Below are positions 57,661 through 64,000 of a stretch of DNA of 64,000 nt, piece after piece. A program made the position numbers and the translations under genes. The stretch lies in the NCBI RefSeq assembly GCF_902806685.2, contig NC_048538.1, forward strand, positions 17,608,001 to 17,672,000. The letters run 5' to 3'. Every line of letters begins with the position of its first letter. The first letter of the stretch is position 1. The DNA is from Maniola hyperantus (Eukaryota > Arthropoda > Insecta > Lepidoptera > Nymphalidae). The notes beneath the pieces are model-generated. The model saw only the letters and a list, made by a program, of their open reading frames with translations. It did no database searches and was not told the DNA's origin.

Positions 57661-58584
57661 AAAACCTTAATTTAAATAAGTCCCCGAACACAGTCTATAG
57701 ATCTCTTAAGAGACTTACAAATAAAAGAAACTAATTTAATTCTTTCCTTATTTATGATGGTCTATAATTTGATCGATAGTCGATATCCTTACCAACTGTT
57801 ACATACTTATTTTGTCGATATGAAGGCAGCGAAGGCAGCCACAACAACATTGTCGTGTAACGCAGGTATCTCATCGACCTGAGACAGGCAATTTAGGTTA
57901 ATTACTAAGACGGGTTCCGTTGGTCGCAACTCGCTGCGGCCTGCGAACATTCCTCGAAAGCGAAAGTTTTAGCAACAATTAGCGACGAGTGCGTGACTCA
58001 GGTTCGCAGGCTGGTGTGACTGTGACGTGTGACTGTGACGTGTGACGTGTCGCAACGCCTCCAGTACTACAACTGCAAATCTCATCGGGTTGTAAGAACC
58101 TATCAGTTTGCATTCATCACGGTTCTTCACCATCGTGCATCGGTTCCCACCGACGAACTTTAAGCTTCACAGTTTTTGTTATCAAATAAGTAGGTACCTA
58201 AGTAGACCGAACGGGACTAACGGCTTTAATCCGTCAATTTAGTTTGCATCGCTCGCCGCCGCCGGAAACCTAACCTGCAAGAACCGGATTGGTATAACCT
58301 ACCGAATCAGCGTTTGGAAATGATAGATAGCTAAACGTTACTAACTGTTCCTCGCCAGTCGCCAGTCGCCACTCGTCATCATCTGCTATCGATGTCGCAA
58401 TCGCCGGACGCCGACACCGACGTGTGCATGTGCAGTGTGCAGTGTGCACAGCCACATCACACAAGAGGCCGTCATGAACAGTCGCACGTCAGTATGTATG
58501 CACAACATAGTCGGGTAGGTTGTAGTGGGTCACGTGACCACAACCTACCGTACGCTATCAGCTCAGTGGACATATAGTACAGTA

Positions 58585-58775
58585 CCTACGCGGCAGAAAA
58601 TAATGTAAGTACATCGGCCTTTAGAATGACGTTTCGGCTTTGTAGAGCTCGTCTCTGTCACTCATACAGGCTTTATGACGTTTTGTCGGCCTCAACGACA
58701 GAGACAATGCTCTACCAATTCCCTTGTAACGGAGTAGGTATAAGTACATTATTTTTTTCTGCCACGTAATGTAGG
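58585..58775. mobile_element. Fold-back MITE-like element (right copy)
   Basis: Mirror image of 430-620 in the right arm, same nested inverted stems. Confidence 0.6.
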
Positions 58776-59204
58776 CACCTTAATAATTGCGAAAGTGTTG
58801 TTTACTAATTGTAAATTTTTCATTCCTCAACCGCTAAACCCATTTTACGGAAAAAACGTGCCGAATCGAGAACCGTCTTTCATCAGCGTTGACCGTTGTT
58901 GTTCAGAGATGCGAAGTTGGAGCTCACTGCAGCGATGCGGTACAACTTCCTACATATGTACCTACTCCTTCATTTACATTTTCTTCCTCTGCCTCTGCCT
59001 CTGCGGAATGTCACGCCTCTAAGTAAGTGGGTGTCGGAGAACATGGCGGGTCACTGGGCAGCGGGCAGCGGGCGGCGGTGTGAGGTGAGTCTCACGACAC
59101 TCACTCAGCTTACGTATTACGTACCTAAGTTACCTAGGTTAGGTACTTAATACCTTTGAACTATCTTTGAAGTGATGCCAGTTTACAATCTGTGGAATCT
59201 TACT

Positions 59205-59664
59205 AATCGCCTGACCATACAATTAGGTACTTTGACGGATTTACCTACTGGAATACTTGTTGGTTCTTATTGTCTTCGTAGAAATACTTAGTTACTTCTA
59301 AGTAAACATCTTATTTTATATTAGAAACAAAGCAGCACCCGTCAAACCTTTTCTAGAAGTAGAAACTATTACAATAATCGGATAACATTTTTCTCTTACT
59401 TCCAGCTTTACTTTGTTACCGGACATTATCTAGACATTTCACATTTCGATTGTTCGTTTGTATGTGAAATGATCTGAACATCATTTCCATTATTTGTATC
59501 AAAGTTACTGATTTTTATGAACTGGTTTTCAGAAGCCTATAACCGACTTTCAAAAAAAAGGTTTTTATTTTTTGTAGTTCTCAAAGGTCGCCGCCTCAAG
59601 CCGTGCTCAGCTGCAAATTACAATAAAACAAACAGTAGATATCGTAATTGAAAGTTTGCGTAAC
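59205..59664. other. Unique DNA right of the duplication, no recognised gene
   Basis: Continuation of the right arm past the point matched in this window. If the duplication is larger than the window, this should match sequence just left of base 1. Confidence 0.4.
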
Positions 59665-59853
59665 CGAGCAGCGACTAGTCGTAGTGAGCAGCGACTAGTC
59701 GTAGTGAGCAGCGACTAGTCGAAGTGAGCAGCGACTAATCGTAGTGAGCAGCGATTAGTTGAAGTGAGAAGCGACTAGTCGTAGTGAGCAGCGACTAGTC
59801 GTAGTGAGCAGCGAATAGTCGAAGTGAGCAGCGACTAGTCGAAGTGAGCAGCG
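59665..59853. repeat. 20-bp tandem repeat
   Basis: Nine to ten units of GAGCAGCGACTAGTCGTAGT with substitutions (CGACTAATCG, CGATTAGTTG, CGAATAGTCG). Confidence 0.92.
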
Positions 59854-60111
59854 GCGTACGTTCAACTTGCATCATCCGCTAACCCAAACTGCTCGTTATC
59901 GACAATGGACATATTTTTGGGAATGAACCTCGAAATCATTATTATCATAATATTATTGTTGCAGACCAAAGTATTACTACGCGGTGTTTGTAACTGTAAG
60001 TCAGTTCCCGCTAATGTATAAAGCGATTAACGAATCGACCTCCATTACTACCTACCGCAGATGTCGTTTTGTCGAATACCTACTAGGCGATCTCTGTCGA
60101 TGATTCATTTC

Positions 60112-61290
60112 ATACACATGAGTGGTTAGACACTGCAACAGAAGTCAGCCCGCGCCGTGAGCTAACGAGGAACACATACACATGAGTGGTTAGACACTGC
60201 AACAGAAGTCAGCCCGCGCCGTGAGCTAACGAGGAACACATACACATGAGTGGTTAGACACTGCAACAGAAGTCAGCCCGCGCCGTGAGCTAACGAGGAA
60301 CACATACACATGAGTGGTTAGACACTGCAACAGAAGTCAGCCCGCGCCGTGAGCTAACGAGGAACACATACACATGAGTGGTTAGACACTGCAACAGAAG
60401 TCAGCCCGCGCCGTGAGCTAACGAGGAACACATACACATGAGTGGTTAGACACTGCAACAGAAGTCAGCCCGCGCCGTGAGCTAACGAGGAACACATACA
60501 CATGAGTGGTTAGACACTGCAACAGAAGTCAGCCCGCGCCGTGAGCTAACGAGGAACACATACACATGAGTGGTTAGACACTGCAACAGAAGACAGCCCG
60601 CGCCGTGAGCTAACGAGGAACACATACACATGAGTGGTTAGACACTGCAACAGAAGTCAGCCCGCCGCGCGCCGTGAGCTAACGAGGAACACATACACAT
60701 GAGTGGTTAGACACTGCAACAGAAGTCAGCCCGCGCCGTGAGCTAACGAGGAACACATACACATGAGTGGTTAGACACTGCAACAGAAGTCAGCCCGCCG
60801 CGCGCCGTGAGCTAACGAGGAACACATACACATGAGTGGTTAGACACTGCAACAGAAGTCAGCCCGCGCCGTGAGCTAACGAGGAACACATACACATGAG
60901 TGGTTAGACACTGCAACAGAAGTCAGCCCGCCGCGCGCCGTGAGCTAACGAGGAACACATACACATGAGTGGTTAGACACTGCAACAGAAGTCAGCCCGC
61001 GCCGTGAGCTAACGAGGAACACATACACATGAGTGGTTAGACACTGCAACAGAAGTCAGCCCGCGCCGTGAGCTAACGAGGAACACATACACATGAGTGG
61101 TTAGACACTGCAACAGACGTCAGCCCGCCGCGCGCCGTGAGCTAACGAGGAACACATACACATGAGTGGTTAGACACTGCAACAGAAGTCAGCCCGCGCC
61201 GTGAGCTAACGAGGAACACATACACATGAGTGGTTAGACACTGCAACAGAAGTCAGCCCGCCGCGCGCCGTGAGCTAACGAGGAACACAT
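60112..61290. repeat. 64/69-bp tandem array, 18 copies
   Basis: Units start ACACATGAGTGGTTAGACAC. The anchor AGTGGTTAG occurs at 60121 and then every 64 bases to 60633; afterwards 64- and 69-base units partly alternate. The 69-base form has an extra CGCCG-type insertion (CCCGCCGCGCGCCG). Single substitutions mark a few units (GAAGACAGCC at 60590, ACAGACGTC at 61114). Confidence 0.97.
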
Positions 61291-61368
61291 ACAAGGCTGT
61301 CACTACTTACGGAGCGATTCTTCACAAGCCCGTCGGGAAGCAGTGGCGCTGCGCGTGTCGTGCACGTG

Positions 61369-61371
<3 letters not shown>

Positions 61372-61427
<56 letters not shown>

Positions 61428-61428
61428 A
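61372..61428. repeat. 9-bp GC-rich minisatellite
   Basis: About six units of GCCGCCGGA. Frames through it encode simple Gly/Ser or Arg/Ser repeats, not a gene. Confidence 0.92.
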
Positions 61429-61429
61429 C

Positions 61430-62690
61430 AAAGGAAGTGGCATTATGAAATAACAAGGAATAGCCGCCGATGATTCCACTACAAAGGCCTCTCGAAACGC
61501 GCATCGCATCGTCACTACCGCACTGCTGCGCTCGTGACGCACTTCCTAATCAAACTGTCAATGGTACATCATCGAGATCACAGATGAGTGAATTTTCTCT
61601 GATCCGTGATCAAGATCATTCCTTCTCGGCACAGCAGTGAGCAGGCAATTAGATATGCGCTTTGGCGATGTGAGACAACGTCTGTCGGAGGCGCTACTCG
61701 TGTGGCGCTAGGCCGACCCGCGCGGTTGAACTGCAGCGTGACAATCACAATCCCCTCTGATTGGTTAAAACTGTAGTACTCTTGGCTAAGATGCAACGTT
61801 GCAGCAAGAATACCATCACCTCACTGGTTAGGGTGGTATCACAGGTACCTATTTAACTGAAGACAGACAGGAAGGAGAAACTTGCCTGTTGTAGGAAATA
61901 TCCGAATTCCGAAACAATATGTTGTGTAGCTGGGAGCGACCACAGAAGCAAGATCAAAGTCACAACATTGTAAACGGAAGCTGCGTCTACAAAATACCTA
62001 CCTACACTACTCATATTATATGAGTATATACATGATAAGTCATATATCAAGCCCCCACTAACTTGGATTTTGATTAAGTACAGCTTTCGTTGAAACCTCT
62101 ATACAAGTAGCTATTATAAACATACCAGAAGTGAAGTTAATTAATTAATATTAACCACGACACACAGCGGCTTATCGAGAGTTTTGCCTTTCACTATGAC
62201 CTTACTGCAATATTAACTTGATTAGGGCACAATTGCTATAGAAACCACTCAATCAGAAATGCGACCTAAACACAAAAGCATTTAATAGTCGAATGAGTCT
62301 GAGGTTGAACACAGACTGCCTTAGGAATCATCAAACTCTCGCTTTTATACCAATCGATTCAAGATGGTGATGCAACACATCACGTGACTTCTGTCAGAGA
62401 TAATTAATAATTATAAGTGCGCTAACACTATTGTAAGACACTTCGTGCTGGCATCACTGCGCAGTGCGCTAAAGGTGACGACACTCGTGGTGATACTGTA
62501 CCTACTAATAATATGGCAGGTACTTTCACCTACTTATTATTCAATCACTTTCATGTAATCCATGAGCGACTGTGGACTGTGGATTGGTCTGACAAGTTCA
62601 GCAATGTTGTGCAATAAGAAGTTGTATCGTTGTCGTCGTCTCAAACACGTTGACGGATGACACGAGTGAGTGGATGAAGGAGACCCCACG
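61430..62690. other. No recognised gene
   Basis: AT-rich to mixed sequence with no domain-bearing frame on either strand. Confidence 0.35.
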
Positions 62691-62821
62691 TAGCGTGGGC
62701 GTGGGCGTGGGCTCACCGCTCAGGGCAGTAGGTACCTACCTAATACACGGATACATCGATTCCTTTCCGTAAGGCATTACCCCGAGCTGTCGATTATCAA
62801 CTTTCTAATTGTGTTGCCCGA

Positions 62822-62915
62822 GAGCCCCCTGCCCGGTGCGGCCGGCGGCGGCGGCGGGCGTCGGGCTCAGGGGCGTCGGGCACGCGGGCGTCGGGCTCAG
62901 GGGCGTCGGGCCTCG
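62822..62915. repeat. GC-rich minisatellite
   Basis: GGCGGCGGCGGCGGGCG followed by repeats of GGGCGTCGGGCTCAGG. Confidence 0.85.
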
Positions 62916-63210
62916 CTGCAGAGTAATTCAATAGTATTCTACTGTCTCGCTGTAGGAAGTTCGCTGTCGTGATTACCTAGGTACCTACTTGTGACGTGGA
63001 AAATAATAGTCATGGTTACCTACCTATGTTTTTTTTATTTTTTTTTATTCAGATACAAGTTAGCCCTTGACTGCAATTTCACCTGGTGGAAAGTGATGAT
63101 GCAGTCTTAAGATGATAGCGGGCTAACCTGGAAGGGGTATGGCAGTTTTTATTAAACTCATACCCCTTTGGTTTCTACATGTATGTGTAGTTCCTACAAA
63201 ACAAGGCTGT

Positions 63211-63256
63211 ATCAGCCGCACCGCCGCACCGCCGCACCGCCGCACCGCCGCACCGC
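63211..63256. repeat. 9-bp minisatellite
   Basis: Five units of CCGCACCGC. Confidence 0.88.
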
Positions 63257-63416
63257 GCTTGGAGCCGCGCCGCGGGTTTATACATGTACCTGCTCCATAA
63301 TACATTCATATGTTACTAGTTTACGCTTCAACTAAACCGATCGCGACGGAACTTAGCACACTTGGACAAAGACAGGATAAGTACTTACTTGTATAAGAAG
63401 GTGCCTCTGACGAGGA

Positions 63417-64000
63417 GCTTTCATGATTGCCGCAGCCCGAGTTGCTCCTGCCTCACTGTACATGTGTATCGTAGCTGGGATTGTGTACCTATAGCTTTCA
63501 TGATTGCCGCAGCCCGAGTTGCTCCTGCCTCACTGTACATGTGTATCGTAGCTGGGATTGTGTACCTATAGCTTTCATGATTGCCGCAGCCCGAGTTGCT
63601 CCTGCCTCACTGTACATGTGTATCGTAGCTGGGATTGTGTACCTATAGCTTTCATGATTGCCGCAGCCCGAGTTGCTCCTGCCTCACTGTACATGTGTAT
63701 CGTAGCTGGGATTGTGTACCTATAGCTTTCATGATTGCCGCAGCCCGAGTTGCTCCTGCCTCACTGTACATGTGTATCGTAGCTGGGATTGTGTACCTAT
63801 AGCTTTCATGATTGCCGCAGCCCGAGTTGCTCCTGCCTCACTGTACATGTGTATCGTAGCTGGGATTGTGTACCTATAGCTTTCATGATTGCCGCAGCCC
63901 GAGTTGCTCCTGCCTCACTGTACATGTGTATCGTAGCTGGGATTGTGTACCTATAGCTTTCATGATTGCCGCAGCCCGAGTTGCTCCTGCCTCACTGTAC
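63417..64000. repeat. 77-bp tandem array, runs off window end
   Basis: Units start TTTCATGATTGCCGCAGCCC; successive TCATGATTG anchors at 63421, 63498 and every 77 bases after. About 7.6 copies without visible variation. The array continues beyond 64000. Confidence 0.96.

Larger units (their letters stand above)
42855..59204. repeat. Right arm of giant inverted duplication
   Basis: Reverse complement of 1-13985, starting directly after the 200-N gap. It is 2.4 kb longer, almost entirely because its 90-bp array has 27 more units. It has 7 extra copies of a 14-bp repeat, lacks one copy of a 68-bp duplication, and has a shorter 7-bp microsatellite. A few single-base differences are visible, e.g. 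left 286 G against C, and left 10671 region CATCAGCAGG against CATCAGGAGG. The match ends at 59204 only because the window begins there on the other side. Confidence 0.97.

Noticed and set aside
61303..61542. Gly/Ser- or Arg-rich repeat proteins over the 61.4-kb minisatellite
   Set aside because: Simple translation of a 9-bp repeat in several frames on both strands.

Overview
The window looks like nuclear DNA of a moth or butterfly (Lepidoptera). This rests on several lepidopteran dispersed-repeat signatures: RTE-type retroposon 3' ends closing in GATGAT runs, the repeat ending in GGGCGAAGCCGCGG / AGAAGCTAGT, the GGTTCCGTA-type repeat, AATATTATAAATGCG-type tails next to ACAGACAGACAGACA, and abundant GTAGGTACCTAC words. 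I see no convincing host protein-coding gene. The window is transposon fossils, satellite and minisatellite arrays, and unannotated AT-rich DNA. Assignment to Lepidoptera is from recalled family knowledge, not a database search.

The dominant feature is a very large inverted duplication. Bases 1-13985 reappear as reverse complement at 42855-59204; paired coordinates sum to 59205 at the outer edge and 59267 at the inner edge. The arms differ by few substitutions, so the differences are mainly repeat-number changes. Each arm ends inward in a uniform 90-bp tandem array, about 33 copies on the left (11023-13985) and about 60 on the right (42855-48244). A 200-base run of N (42655-42854) abuts the right array. 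Because the duplication begins exactly at this scaffold gap, an inverted, unpurged second haplotype is at least as likely as a true genomic palindrome.

Each arm carries, in mirror image: a fold-back MITE, a 3' end of one LINE family, a block of ~260-bp modules, a LINE reverse-transcriptase C-terminal fragment split by a ~1.9-kb DNA transposon (matching terminal repeats, 8-bp target duplication), GC-rich and 14-bp minisatellites, a tRNA-like SINE segment, an RTE 3' fragment and several smaller repeats.

The unique spacer (13986-42654) holds several snapback elements (15.7-20.5 kb), an integrase-only remnant of a Ty3/gypsy element (20695-21960) with a probable 3' LTR start, and two nested LTR retrotransposons. 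The outer one (28379-40717, minus strand, 255-bp LTRs, GTAT target duplication) was invaded by an inner one (30467-38138, plus strand, 1330-bp LTRs, CATG target duplication). Neither has a recognisable gag-pol frame; the inner carries a CR1/Jockey-like RT scrap and a ~190-bp tandem array with poly(A) tracts.

Right of the duplication (59205-64000) are 20-, 64/69-, 9- and 77-bp arrays, the last running off the window. The elements do not form a pathway; they form a layered record of transposition and tandem expansion.
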